A stretch of DNA of 64,000 bases from Streptomyces microflavus (GTDB lineage: Bacteria; Actinomycetota; Actinomycetes; Streptomycetales; Streptomycetaceae): contig NZ_BMUG01000006.1 in the NCBI RefSeq assembly GCF_014650075.1, forward strand, positions 248,001 through 312,000. Reading direction: 5' to 3'. How positions within the stretch are numbered: position 1 is the stretch's first letter; every line of letters starts with the position of its first letter. A program made the translations under genes and the position numbers. This document shows positions 36,301 through 45,371 of this stretch, piece after piece. The notes under the pieces are model-generated. The model worked only from the letters and a program-made list of their open reading frames with translations, was not told the DNA's origin and did no database searches.

Positions 36301-38087
36301 CCAGCACCCCATCGGGCATACCGGGCACGGCCGACGACAGCGCCGAACTGCTCCCCATCGCCTCCGGCGCCCGCACCCGGGCCGCCCTGCGCACCCTGAT
36401 CCGCCCCGACCGGGGCCGGGCACTCCTGGGCCTCGGCGTCCTCGTCGGCGCGACCGCCGTGGGGCTCCTCGTCCAGCCGCTCCTCGGCCGCATCGTCGAC
36501 ATCGTTGCCGACGGCCGCCCCGCCGACGCCCTCACCCTGCCCGTCGTCCTCCTCCTGGTGGTCGCGGTCGTCCAGGGCGTCACCACCACGCTCGGGCTGA
36601 CCCAGGTCGCCCGGCTCGGCGAGACCGTACTGGCCCGGCTGCGCGAGCAGTTCGTCGAGCGCGCCCTCCAGCTCCCCGCCGACCGCCTGGAGCGGGCCGG
36701 CGCCGGCGACCTCACCGCCCGGGTCACCGGAGACGTCGCCCGGGTCGCGGAGGCCGTACGCTCCGCCCTCCCCGAGATGGCCCGCTCGGTCCTCGCGATC
36801 GTGCTGACCCTCGGCGCGATGGCCCTGCTGGACGTACGGTTCCTCCTCGCCGCGCTCCTCGCCGTACCCGTCCAGGCGCTCACCGCACGGTGGTACGTAC
36901 GCCGGGCCGTCACGGTCTACGCCGACCAGCGGGTCGCCAACGGGGCCCAGCAGCAACAGCTCCTGGAGACCATCGGCGGAGCGGTGACCGTACGCGGCCA
37001 CCGGCTGGAGGAGCAGCACACCGAGAAGAGCGCGCGGCGCTCGCGCAAGGCCGTCGAGCTGACCATGCGCAGCGTCCACCTGGTGCTCGGCTTCTACGCG
37101 CGCCTGCACATCGCGGAGTACATCGGCCTGGCCGCCGTACTGGTCACCGGGTTCTTCCTGGTCCGCGACGGATCCGTCTCCATCGGTACGGCGACGGCCG
37201 CGGCCCTCTACTTCCACAGCCTCTTCGGACCCGTCAACGCCGCCCTCGTCCTGCTCGACGACGCCCAGTCGGCTGCGGCCGGACTCGCGCGCCTGGTGGG
37301 GGTGACCGACATCGAGGAGAGCGCGGTGCAGTTGCCGCACCAGCGGACCGAGGCCGGGGCGGCCGTCACCGTCGACGCCGTGAGCCACGCCTACGGTCCC
37401 GGCCGCACCGTCCTCCACGAGGTCTCCCTCACCCTCCGCGCCGGCGAACACGTGGCCCTCGTCGGGACCAGCGGGGCCGGGAAGTCCACCCTGGCCCGGC
37501 TCGTCGCGGGCGTCCAGCAGCCGACGGGCGGCACGGTCTCCGTAGCGCAGAGCGCACCCGGCCCGGCCGGCCCCTCCGTCGTCCTGGTCACCCAGGAGGT
37601 CCACGTCTTCACCGGGACCCTCGCCGAGGACCTCCGCCTCGCCCGGCCCGACGCCACCGACGCCGACCTGCGCACCGCCCTGGCCACCGTGTACGCGCTG
37701 GAGTGGGCCGAGGCCCTGCCGGAAGGGCTTGCCACCGTCGTAGGGGAGGGCGGCCACCGCCTCGACCCCGCCCGCGCCCAGCAACTCGCCCTCGCCCGGC
37801 TCGTCCTGGCCGACCCCCCGGTCGCCGTCCTCGACGAGGCGACCGCCGAGGCGGGAAGCGCCGGCGCCCGCACCCTGGAACGCTCCGCCGAGGCCGCCCT
37901 CGCCGGCCGCACCGCCCTCGTCGTCGCCCACCGGCTCACCCAGGCCGTCGCCGCCGACCGGATCGTGGTGCTGGAGGCCGGCCGGGTCGTCGAGAGCGGC
38001 ACCCACGACGAACTGCGCACCGCCGACGGCCCGTACGCGACGCTCTGGCGGGCCTGGTCCGGCAGCCGCGCCGCACCCCACCTCTGA
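36297..38087 (+). CDS. ABC half-transporter B (siderophore-associated), degenerate signature motif
   Basis: This 596-residue partner has the same layout: six membrane helices, then an ATPase domain from about 365. Walker A is canonical, GTSGAGKST (390-398), and Walker B VAVLDEAT keeps the catalytic Glu. The signature is lost: LDPARAQQLALARLV replaces LSGGQ. It thus complements half-transporter A, whose signature is intact, to make one working ATP site per heterodimer. ATGA overlap (36297-36300) couples their translation. No siderophore-interacting (SIP) reductase domain is fused. Confidence 0.9.
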   Translation: MTSTPSGIPGTADDSAELLPIASGARTRAALRTLIRPDRGRALLGLGVLVGATAVGLLVQPLLGRIVDIVADGRPADALTLPVVLLLVVAVVQGVTTTLGLTQVARLGETVLARLREQFVERALQLPADRLERAGAGDLTARVTGDVARVAEAVRSALPEMARSVLAIVLTLGAMALLDVRFLLAALLAVPVQALTARWYVRRAVTVYADQRVANGAQQQQLLETIGGAVTVRGHRLEEQHTEKSARRSRKAVELTMRSVHLVLGFYARLHIAEYIGLAAVLVTGFFLVRDGSVSIGTATAAALYFHSLFGPVNAALVLLDDAQSAAAGLARLVGVTDIEESAVQLPHQRTEAGAAVTVDAVSHAYGPGRTVLHEVSLTLRAGEHVALVGTSGAGKSTLARLVAGVQQPTGGTVSVAQSAPGPAGPSVVLVTQEVHVFTGTLAEDLRLARPDATDADLRTALATVYALEWAEALPEGLATVVGEGGHRLDPARAQQLALARLVLADPPVAVLDEATAEAGSAGARTLERSAEAALAGRTALVVAHRLTQAVAADRIVVLEAGRVVESGTHDELRTADGPYATLWRAWSGSRAAPHL

Positions 38088-38148
38088 CCCCCGAGCCCCC
38101 ACGCCCCCGCCTCCCGTGGCACGCCCACCCTCCCGAAGGAATCCGCCC

Positions 38149-39207
38149 ATGTCCCGCATGTTCCAGCGCACCCGGCTGACCGCCGTGGCCGCGTCCGCCC
38201 TGCTGCTGTTCGGAGCCGCCGCCTGCGGGTCCGGCGAGAGCGGCGACTCCGCGGCCCCGTCCGCCGACAGCGCGCCGAAGGGTGCCTACCCGGTCACCCT
38301 CGACCACAAGTACGGCGCCACCACCCTCAAGAACGAGCCGAAGCGCATCGTCACCGTCGGCCTCTCCGACCAGGACGCGGTCCTCGCCCTCGGCAAGGCC
38401 CCGGTCGGCACGACCGAGTGGTTCGGCGACTTCAAGGGCGCGGTCGGCCCCTGGGCGGAGAAGGCGCTCGGCGACAAGCCGCGCCCGACCGTCCTGCACG
38501 ACGACGGCACCGGCCCCCAGGTCGAGAAGATCGCCTCGCTGCGCCCCGACCTGATCCTGGCCCTGTACTCGGGCCTCACCAAGGACCAGTACCGCACCCT
38601 CTCCAAGATCGCCCCGGTCGTCGCCCAGCCCAAGGACGTCCCGGACTGGGGGATCTCCTGGCAGGACCAGACCGAGCAGGTCGGCAAGGCCCTGGGCAGG
38701 AGCGACGAGGCGAAGGCGCTGGTCGCGAAGACCGAGAAGCACATCAGCGACGCCGCGGCCGCGCACCCCGAGTTCAAGGGCAGGACCGCCGTCATGGCGA
38801 CGCCGTACGAGGGCATGTACGTCTACGGCCCCCAGGACAACCGCTCCCGCGTCCTCACCGGCCTCGGCTTCCAGCTCCCCGCGGGCCTCGACAAGGTCGT
38901 CGGCGACGCGTTCGGCGCCAACATCAGCAAGGAGCGCACCGACCTCCTCGACACGGACGCCGTCGCCTGGATCGTCACCGACCCGGCCAAGGACGCCGGC
39001 AAGCTCCACGCCGACCCGCTGTACGGCAAGCTCGACGCGGTCAAGGAGGGCCGCGAGCTCATGATCAAGGAGAGCAGCCACTTCGGCAGCGCCATCTCCT
39101 TCGTGACCCCGCTGAGCATCCCGTACACCGTCGACCGCCTGGTCCCGATGCTGTCGGCCGCCGTCGACGGCAAGACGGAGACGAAGGTCGTCCACCCCGC
39201 GTCCTGA
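38149..39207 (+). CDS. Iron-siderophore substrate-binding lipoprotein
   Basis: This 352-residue lipoprotein has a signal peptide ending in AAAC (lipid C26) and a TroA/FecB-type fold: KRIVTVGLSDQDAVLALG, IASLRPDLILALYSGL, then LDTDAVAWIV. It delivers ferric siderophore to the two permeases that follow. The GAAGGA site is eight bases before ATG 38149; an in-frame ATG at 38116 would add a non-signal extension. The siderophore type cannot be read from the sequence, and no biosynthetic genes are nearby. Confidence 0.92.
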   Translation: MSRMFQRTRLTAVAASALLLFGAAACGSGESGDSAAPSADSAPKGAYPVTLDHKYGATTLKNEPKRIVTVGLSDQDAVLALGKAPVGTTEWFGDFKGAVGPWAEKALGDKPRPTVLHDDGTGPQVEKIASLRPDLILALYSGLTKDQYRTLSKIAPVVAQPKDVPDWGISWQDQTEQVGKALGRSDEAKALVAKTEKHISDAAAAHPEFKGRTAVMATPYEGMYVYGPQDNRSRVLTGLGFQLPAGLDKVVGDAFGANISKERTDLLDTDAVAWIVTDPAKDAGKLHADPLYGKLDAVKEGRELMIKESSHFGSAISFVTPLSIPYTVDRLVPMLSAAVDGKTETKVVHPAS

Positions 39208-39348
39208 CGCCCTTCCCCGGTCCGGCCCGCCGCGATCCCGGCGGGCCGGACCGCACCACCCCCGCCGAACCGCCCGTGCCGGCGGGACGGACCCCCTGCT
39301 GATCCCTGCTGAACCACCCGTGAGGAACCGGACCGTGGAGCCAGCCCC

Positions 39349-40374
39349 GTGACCCGCCCCGCCCGATGGCGCCCCACCCTGCTCGTGGCCGTGATCGCCA
39401 CCGTGCTGGTGGTGCTGTGCCTGCTCTCGCTCGGTCTCGGCGCCCTCGGGATCCCGCCCGGCGACGTCCTCAAGGCGCTCCTCGGCCGGCCGACCGGACC
39501 CCGGATCGAGGACGTGATCTGGTCGGTGCGCGTTCCGCGTACGGCCCTGGGGCTGGCCGCCGGCGCCGCCCTCGGCCTCTCCGGCTGTGTGATGCAGGCG
39601 CTGACCCGCAACCCGCTCGCCGACCCCGGCATCCTCGGGGTGAGCGCCGGAGCGGCCTTCGCCATCGTGATCGCCGCCGGGGTCGCCGGGATCGGCTCGC
39701 TCCTCGGCTACATCTGGTTCGCGTTCGCCGGGGCGATGGCGGCGAGCATCGTCGTCTATCTGCTGGGACGGATGGGGCGTTCGGGGTCCACACCGGTGAA
39801 GCTGGCGCTCGCCGGAGTCGCGGTGACCGCCGTACTGTCCTCGCTGACCAGCGCTGTCGTCCTCACCGACCCGGCCGCCCTGGACCGCTTCCGCTTCTGG
39901 TCGGCGGGATCGCTCGCCAACCAGGACGCCTCCACCGTGCTGCGCATCCTGCCCTTCCTCGGCCTCGGCGCCCTCCTCGCGCTGGCGAGCGCCCCCGCCC
40001 TCAACAGCCTCGCCCTCGGCGACGACGTGGCCGCCTCGCTCGGCCGCAAGCTCGGCCTCGTACGCCTCCAGGGCGTCGTCGCGGTCACCCTCCTCACCGG
40101 GGCGGCGGTCGCGGTGATCGGCCCCGTCGTCTTCATCGGCCTGGTCGTCCCGCACGTCGCCCGGGCCCTCGCCCAGTCCGCCGGACTCGGCCCGGACCAC
40201 CGCTGGCTGCTGCCGCTCTCGGCCGCGCTGGCCGCCGGGCTGCTGCTCGGGGCGGACATCCTCGGCCGGGTGATCGCCCGGCCCGTCGAGGTCCAGGCGG
40301 GCATCATCGTCGCCTTCATCGGCGGCCCGTTCTTCATCGCCCTGGTCCGCCGACGCCGGCTCGCGGAGGTATGA
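39349..40374 (+). CDS. Iron-siderophore ABC permease (FecCD type), first subunit
   Basis: This 341-residue protein has about nine to ten membrane segments and the FecCD signatures VRVPRTALGLAAGAALGLSG, ALTRNPLADPGILGVSAGAA and GPVVFIGLVVPHVAR (ATPase-coupling region). It starts at GTG 39349 after 141 bp that follow the lipoprotein gene. Its stop overlaps the next permease start (ATGA at 40371-40374). Confidence 0.93.
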   Translation: MTRPARWRPTLLVAVIATVLVVLCLLSLGLGALGIPPGDVLKALLGRPTGPRIEDVIWSVRVPRTALGLAAGAALGLSGCVMQALTRNPLADPGILGVSAGAAFAIVIAAGVAGIGSLLGYIWFAFAGAMAASIVVYLLGRMGRSGSTPVKLALAGVAVTAVLSSLTSAVVLTDPAALDRFRFWSAGSLANQDASTVLRILPFLGLGALLALASAPALNSLALGDDVAASLGRKLGLVRLQGVVAVTLLTGAAVAVIGPVVFIGLVVPHVARALAQSAGLGPDHRWLLPLSAALAAGLLLGADILGRVIARPVEVQAGIIVAFIGGPFFIALVRRRRLAEV

Positions 40375-41462
40375 CCGTGACCACAGATTCCCTGAGGTCT
40401 GAGAAAGACCCGGCCGGGATGGCCGCCGCCCGCCCCTTCCGCCTGGCCTTCCCGCCGGTCTCCGGCACCCTGCGCCCCCGGCAGCTCGCCGTCTGCGCGG
40501 CCCTCGTCGTCGCCGTGTTCGCGGCCCTGTGCTGGAACGTCTCCATCGGTGAGTACGGCATCCCCCTCACCGACGTCGCCCGCGCCCTGACCGGCTCCGG
40601 CGACCCGGGCACCCTCCTCGTCGTCCAGGAACTGCGGCTGCCCCGCGCCATGACCGGGCTGCTCGCGGGTATCGCGTTCGGCATGTCCGGGGCCCTGTTC
40701 CAGACGATGACCCGCAACCCGCTCGCCAGCCCCGACATGATCGGCCTCACCCAGGGCGCCGGAACCGCGGTCGTCGCGGGCATCGTGCTCGGCTGGGACT
40801 TCGGCCTCGGCACCCAGGCCCTCGGCCTGATCGGCGCACTCACCAGCGCCCTGCTGGTCTACGGGCTCGCCTGGCGGCGCGGCACCACCGGCTACCGCAT
40901 CATCCTCGTCGGCATCGGCGTCTCCTGGATCTGCCTCAGCGTCACCGACTTCCTGCTCGCCCGGGGCGGCCGTTTCCAGGCACAGGCCGCGCTCGGCTGG
41001 CTCGTCGGCAACCTCAACGGCCGCGACTGGCAGCAGGCCGCACCCCTCGCCGCCTCCCTCGTCGTACTGGTGCCCGCGGCCCTGCTGATCGGCAGGCTGA
41101 TGCGTACGCTGCAACTCGGCGACGACGTCGCCAAGGGGCTGGGCACTCGGGTCCAGGCCGTCCGCCTCACCGTCCTGCTCACCGGCGTCGGCCTGGTCGC
41201 CTTCGCCACCGCGGCGGCCGGACCGGTGGCCTTCGTGGCGCTCGCCGCCCCGCAGATCGCCCAGCGGCTCTGCCGCACGGCCTGGCCGCCCCCGCTCGCC
41301 GGAGGACTCACCGGCGCCGTCGTCGTCCTCGCGTCCGACGTCCTCGCACGCGAACTGATCCCCGGCACCGAACTGCCCGTCGGGATCGTCACCGGAGTGC
41401 TCGGCGCCCCGGTGCTGCTCTGGCTGCTCATCCGCGTCAACCGCGCGGGCTCAGGAGGCTGA
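40371..41462 (+). CDS. Iron-siderophore ABC permease (FecCD type), second subunit
   Basis: This 363-residue membrane protein shows the same signatures: ELRLPRAMTGLLAGIAFGMSG, MTRNPLASPDMIGLTQGAG and AGPVAFVALAAPQIAQRL. A 35-residue polar N-terminal tail precedes the first membrane segment. The start is fixed by ATGA overlap with the first permease, with GGAGGT as ribosome site. It forms the heterodimeric channel and is followed after three bases by the ATPase gene. Confidence 0.93.
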   Translation: MTVTTDSLRSEKDPAGMAAARPFRLAFPPVSGTLRPRQLAVCAALVVAVFAALCWNVSIGEYGIPLTDVARALTGSGDPGTLLVVQELRLPRAMTGLLAGIAFGMSGALFQTMTRNPLASPDMIGLTQGAGTAVVAGIVLGWDFGLGTQALGLIGALTSALLVYGLAWRRGTTGYRIILVGIGVSWICLSVTDFLLARGGRFQAQAALGWLVGNLNGRDWQQAAPLAASLVVLVPAALLIGRLMRTLQLGDDVAKGLGTRVQAVRLTVLLTGVGLVAFATAAAGPVAFVALAAPQIAQRLCRTAWPPPLAGGLTGAVVVLASDVLARELIPGTELPVGIVTGVLGAPVLLWLLIRVNRAGSGG

Positions 41463-41465
41463 CCG

Positions 41466-42299
41466 ATGTCCACCGCCGAACCCGACCTGAGGGCAGAGGA
41501 CCTGCACCTCGGTTACGACGACCGGGCCGTCGTCTCCGGCCTCGACCTGGCCATCCCGCCAGGCCGGATCACCGCCATCGTCGGCGCCAACGCCTGCGGC
41601 AAATCGACCCTGTTGCGCGCCCTGGCCCGCCTTCTGACCCCCCGCGAAGGGACGGTAACCCTGGACGGCCGGGCCCTGCACTCCATCCCCACCAGGGAGT
41701 TGGCCCAGCAGCTCGGCATCCTCCCGCAGTCGCCGGTCGCCCCCGAGGGCCTCACCGTCATCGACCTGGTCAACCGGGGGCGCTCCCCGCACCAGACGTG
41801 GTGGCGGCAGTGGACCAAGGCCGACGAGCAGGCGGTGCACGACGCACTGGCCGCCACCGGCACCACCGACCTGGCCGACCGTGCGGTGGACGAACTCTCC
41901 GGCGGCCAGCGCCAGCGCGCCTGGATCGCCATGGCCGTCGCCCAGGGCACCCCGGTCCTCCTCCTGGACGAGCCGACGACGTACCTCGACCTCGCCCATC
42001 AGATCGACGTCCTGGACCTCGTCGTCGATCTCAACCGCCGCGAGGGGCGCACGGTCGTCATGGTCCTGCACGACCTCAACCAGGCCTGCCGGTACGCCGA
42101 TCACGTCATCGCGATGAAGAAGGGCAGCATCGTCGCCGAGGGCGCCCCCGCCGACGTCATCACCGCCGAGACCGTCGAGGACGTCTTCGGCCTCCGCTGC
42201 CAGGTGGCCACGGACCCGGTGAGCCGGACCCCGCTGGTGATCCCGGTCGGCCGCCACCACACCCCGGACCCCGAGGAGCCACGCAAGACGCTTGCCTGA
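41466..42299 (+). CDS. Iron-siderophore ABC transporter ATPase (FepC type)
   Basis: This 277-residue protein carries all ATPase motifs: Walker A GANACGKST (about 39-47), Q-loop ILPQSP, signature LSGGQRQRAWIAMA (about 143), Walker B VLLLDEPTTYLDLAHQ and switch HDLNQACRYADH. The TYLDLAHQ segment is typical of iron-chelate and B12 ATPases. The GGAGG site overlaps the end of the permease gene. It energises import by the two FecCD subunits and completes the iron-box operon. Confidence 0.94.
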   Translation: MSTAEPDLRAEDLHLGYDDRAVVSGLDLAIPPGRITAIVGANACGKSTLLRALARLLTPREGTVTLDGRALHSIPTRELAQQLGILPQSPVAPEGLTVIDLVNRGRSPHQTWWRQWTKADEQAVHDALAATGTTDLADRAVDELSGGQRQRAWIAMAVAQGTPVLLLDEPTTYLDLAHQIDVLDLVVDLNRREGRTVVMVLHDLNQACRYADHVIAMKKGSIVAEGAPADVITAETVEDVFGLRCQVATDPVSRTPLVIPVGRHHTPDPEEPRKTLA

Positions 42300-42339
42300 C
42301 GGCTGCCGCCACGGTGAATGGCCCACCGCACCGGAACAC

Positions 42340-42365
42340 GATTGGCCCGGGATTCCACGCCAATC
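42340..42365. promoter_or_regulatory. Dyad GATTGGC-N12-GCCAATC before the DsbA-like gene
   Basis: Seven-base perfect arms (42340-42346, 42359-42365) lie just upstream of TAGGCT (42372-42377), a -10-like box seven bases before ATG 42385. The dyad overlaps the expected -35 area, a position suited to an operator, or may be a weak terminator of the iron operon. Confidence 0.5.
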
Positions 42366-42384
42366 GCTTCCTAGGCTGGGACCC

Positions 42385-43002
42385 ATGAGCACCCCGCACC
42401 GCACCACCGTCGACTTCTTCTTCGACCCCGCCTGCCCGTTCGCCTGGATCGCCTCCCGCTGGATCCTGGAGGTGGAGCAGCACCGGGACATCCAGCTCCG
42501 CTTCCGCCCCATGAGCCTGTACCTGCACAACCAGGGCAACGAACTGGCCCCCTGGTACCGCGACCTGGTCGACAAGTCGATCGGCCCGGTCCGGGTCGCC
42601 GTCGCCGCTGCCGCCGCCCACGGCGACGGAGTCCTGCGGGACCTCTACACCGCGCTGGGCACCCGCATCCACCAGCACAAGGAGGCGGACTTCGACGCGG
42701 TCATCGCCGCCTCCCTCGCCGAGGTGGACCTGCCCGCCGCGCTGGCGGAGGCCGCGCACTCGACGGCGTACGACGACGAGGTCGCCCGCAGCCACGACGC
42801 GGGCAAGGATCCGGAGCAGGACGCGTACGTGGGCACGCCGACGATCCACGTGGACGGCACGGTCTGGTTCGGCCCGGTACTCAACGCGATCCCGCGCGGC
42901 GAGGAGGCGGCCGAACTCTTCGACAGCTTCCGGGTGCTCGCCAACCACAAGGGCTTCTTCGAACTCAAGCGGGCCCGCTCGGGCGGCCTGTCATACGACT
43001 GA
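42385..43002 (+). CDS. DsbA-family protein, mycothiol-dependent nitroreductase (Rv2466c)-like
   Basis: This 205-residue thioredoxin-fold protein resembles Rv2466c, a mycothiol-dependent oxidoreductase: VDFFFDPACPFAWIASRWI at the N-terminus, the MSLYLHNQ segment, and GTPTIHVDG with the cis-proline. The active site reads CPFA instead of CxxC, so only one redox cysteine (about C19) remains, which implies a monothiol mechanism with mycothiol. It is cytosolic, without a signal peptide. TAGGCT seven bases before ATG 42385 suggests a leaderless transcript separate from the iron operon. Confidence 0.85.
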   Translation: MSTPHRTTVDFFFDPACPFAWIASRWILEVEQHRDIQLRFRPMSLYLHNQGNELAPWYRDLVDKSIGPVRVAVAAAAAHGDGVLRDLYTALGTRIHQHKEADFDAVIAASLAEVDLPAALAEAAHSTAYDDEVARSHDAGKDPEQDAYVGTPTIHVDGTVWFGPVLNAIPRGEEAAELFDSFRVLANHKGFFELKRARSGGLSYD

Positions 43003-43044
43003 CCCGCCATGGCCCCGCCGGGGGCCGCTCATAGAATGATGAAC

Positions 43045-43671
43045 ATGGCGACGGGGTTGTGGGGGGCGGGGCTGGAGGCCTGGTACGGGCCGGGGACTCC
43101 CCTCGTACAGCGGGCGCGGAGCTACCGTCCGGATCGCCGTGGACGGATCACCCTGGCACGCTGGCTGCGTGTCTGCCTTCTGCGAGGGTTGGCCCTTCTC
43201 GCCGCCGGTGTGGCCATCGGGGTGACCTGGGACCCGTCCCTCGCCCCCGGGGAGCGGGCTCTGCTGGGCGCCTTGATACTCGGGTCGGCTTCCCTCGTCT
43301 GGCGGTGTTCTCTCATCAGGGTGGTCTTGCGGCCTGGTGAGATCGTGCGCTTCGGCGTGTGGCGGCACGTCGTCGTGCCCTGCTCCTCCGTGCGGCGACT
43401 GCACAGGGAGTCCTTCCGAGGGGGCCTTGTACTGGAGACCCGCGCGGGGGAGGACGTCGACTTCTACTGGTTCGACGGATCTCTGTGGGACGGTTTCTAC
43501 GACTTTTCCGCCGTGTGCGCCGATGCCATGAGTGCCCATGTCCGCTCTGCCGGAACGCGTGGGGCAACTCCCGGCACCGCAGTGGAGCGACGGTTCACGT
43601 GGTCGATCGGCGCGGACACGATGGCTCTCGGGGCGTTCGTCTGCGCGGTCGTCGGACTGGTCGCCGGATAG
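43045..43671 (+). CDS. Small membrane protein of unknown function
   Basis: This 208-residue protein has two adjacent hydrophobic segments (about 50-85, LLRGLALLAAGVAIGV and LLGALILGSASLVW), a PH-like cytosolic part (VVLRPGEIVRFGVWRHVVVPCSSVRRL) and a final hydrophobic tail (MALGAFVCAVVGLVAG). The family is not recognised. ATG 43045 is chosen since TAGAAT at 43032-43037 is seven bases upstream; ATG 43009, 43036 and 43039 are also in frame. It converges on the chelatase gene with 12 bp between. Confidence 0.68.
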   Translation: MATGLWGAGLEAWYGPGTPLVQRARSYRPDRRGRITLARWLRVCLLRGLALLAAGVAIGVTWDPSLAPGERALLGALILGSASLVWRCSLIRVVLRPGEIVRFGVWRHVVVPCSSVRRLHRESFRGGLVLETRAGEDVDFYWFDGSLWDGFYDFSAVCADAMSAHVRSAGTRGATPGTAVERRFTWSIGADTMALGAFVCAVVGLVAG

Positions 43672-43683
43672 CGGCAGCCGCCC

Positions 43684-44436
43684 TCACGCCGAGAGTGATG
43701 CCCCCACCGGCACCCGCGCCTCGTCGTACCGGTCCAGCAGCAGCCGCGCCAACTCCGGTGCGGGGCCCAGGACATCGGCCAGCACGTCCGCCCCGGCCGC
43801 CTCGGCGCCCGCCGCGATGCGGTCCGGGAGCCGGCCGGGGGCGATGACGTACGGCGCGACCGCCACCCGCTCCACACCCTCGGCCCGCAGGGTCCGTACC
43901 GCGTCCTCGGTGCGGGGAAGGGATGCGGAGGCGAACGCAGGCCGCACGGCGCACCAACCGGTGTGCCGCAGCTCCCGCGCGATTTCAGCGATCACTGCGA
44001 TCGCCTCCGGGTCTGAGGATCCCGCCGAGGCCAGGACGAGCCCGGTCCGGGGGATGTCGCCGGGGCGGACCCCGGCCTCCCGCAGCCGCCGCCCCAGGGT
44101 GGCGTTGAGCAGCGGGGACGGGCCGAGCACGTCGGCCTGCCGGATGTGCAGCCTCGGCAGCCGGGCGCGGGCCTCGCGCAGGACCGAGGGGATGTCGGTC
44201 TTGGCGTGGAACGCCCGGGTGAGGAGGAGCGGCAGGGCGACGACCTCGGCCGCCCCCTCCGCGGCCAGGCGCTCCAGCACCCGGGGCACGGATGGGGCGT
44301 TGAACTCCAGGAACGCCGTCTCCACGCGCAGCCCCGGCCGCTGCGCCCGCACCCGCCCGGTGAGGGCGTGCACGGTCGCGGCGTGCCGTGGGTCGCGGCT
44401 GCCGTGGGCGATGACGAGGAGGACGGGGTGGGACAT
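43684..44436 (-). CDS. Sirohydrochlorin chelatase (CbiX/SirB type)
   Basis: This 250-residue protein has two CbiX-like halves. The N-terminal metal-binding His is in LLVIAHGSRDPRH (about 10), with the partner His in LLLTRAFHAKTDIP (about 78). The second half starts GLVLASAGSSDPEA. It inserts Fe2+ (or Co2+) into sirohydrochlorin; as the last gene of a sulfur operon it most likely makes siroheme for sulfite reductase. It lies eight bases after the ABC permease gene. No UroM or precorrin oxidase gene is in the window. Confidence 0.88.
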   Translation of the reverse strand: MSHPVLLVIAHGSRDPRHAATVHALTGRVRAQRPGLRVETAFLEFNAPSVPRVLERLAAEGAAEVVALPLLLTRAFHAKTDIPSVLREARARLPRLHIRQADVLGPSPLLNATLGRRLREAGVRPGDIPRTGLVLASAGSSDPEAIAVIAEIARELRHTGWCAVRPAFASASLPRTEDAVRTLRAEGVERVAVAPYVIAPGRLPDRIAAGAEAAGADVLADVLGPAPELARLLLDRYDEARVPVGASLSA

Positions 44437-44444
44437 GGCGTGAC

Positions 44445-45371
44445 TCAGTTCTTGACGAGGAGACCGCGGCTGCGCAACACCCACCGCTCCAGCGGACTGA
44501 AGATCAGCAGGTCGATCGCGATGCCGACGAACAGGATGAGCAGGATCGAGAGGAAGACCCCGGGCATGTCGAAGTTGCTGCGGCCGTTCTCCAGCAACTG
44601 CCCGAGCCCCAGACCCAGTTCGGGGGAGGAGGCGATGATCTCGGCGGCCATCAGCGAGCGCCAGGAGAATGCCCAGCCCTGCTTGAGACCCGCCAGGTAG
44701 CCGGGCAGCGCGGCCGGGAGCACGATGTGCCACGTGCCGCGGATCCCGGTCGCGCCCAGCGTGCGGCCCGCCCGCAGGAACAGCGGCGGAACCTGGTCGA
44801 CGCCGGAGACCAGCCCGTTGGCGATCGAGGGCACCGCGCCCAGCAGGATCACCGCGTACATCATCTGGTCGTTCAGCCCGAGCCAGATGACCGCCGGGGC
44901 CACCCACGCGACCGACGGCAGCGACTGGAGCCCGGAGAGGATCGGGCCGATCGCGGCCCGGACCAGCTTGACCCGGGCGACCAGCAGCCCCAGCGGCGTA
45001 CCGATGGCGACCGCGAGGAGGAAGCCGAGCAGACCGCGCGAGACGCTGGTCCAGACGACCTCCAGGAGCGTTCCCTTGAGCCACATGTCCTGCGCGCTGT
45101 CCCACACCGCGGACGGCGGCGGCAGCTTGTAGACCTCGGTGACCTGGGCGCGGACCAGCAGTTCCCAGACGATCAGGACCAGGGCCACCGCCACGGCCGG
45201 CGGCAGCACCTTGCGCAGCAGGACCTCACGCACCGGTGTGCGGCGGATCTGCACCGCGTCCAGGGCGTCGAGACCGGCCTCCAGGCCGGCCAGATCGTCG
45301 GGTTTCGCGTCGACGGGTCCGGCCGTCCCGTCCGGCCGCTTCCGGTCGGACGTGATGTCAGTGCTGGCCAT
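44445..45371 (-). CDS. Sulfonate/taurine/nitrate-type ABC permease
   Basis: This 308-residue protein has a polar 65-residue N-terminus followed by about six membrane segments (first AVAVALVLIVWELLV). The BPD coupling loop is RAGRTLGATGIRGTWHIVLP, and ALPGYLAGLKQGWAFSWRSLMAAE is typical of SsuC/TauC/NrtB. It is the channel of the importer encoded with the two genes upstream. ATG 45371 lies within the last 14 bases of the ATPase gene, so translation is coupled. Confidence 0.9.
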   Translation of the reverse strand: MASTDITSDRKRPDGTAGPVDAKPDDLAGLEAGLDALDAVQIRRTPVREVLLRKVLPPAVAVALVLIVWELLVRAQVTEVYKLPPPSAVWDSAQDMWLKGTLLEVVWTSVSRGLLGFLLAVAIGTPLGLLVARVKLVRAAIGPILSGLQSLPSVAWVAPAVIWLGLNDQMMYAVILLGAVPSIANGLVSGVDQVPPLFLRAGRTLGATGIRGTWHIVLPAALPGYLAGLKQGWAFSWRSLMAAEIIASSPELGLGLGQLLENGRSNFDMPGVFLSILLILFVGIAIDLLIFSPLERWVLRSRGLLVKN

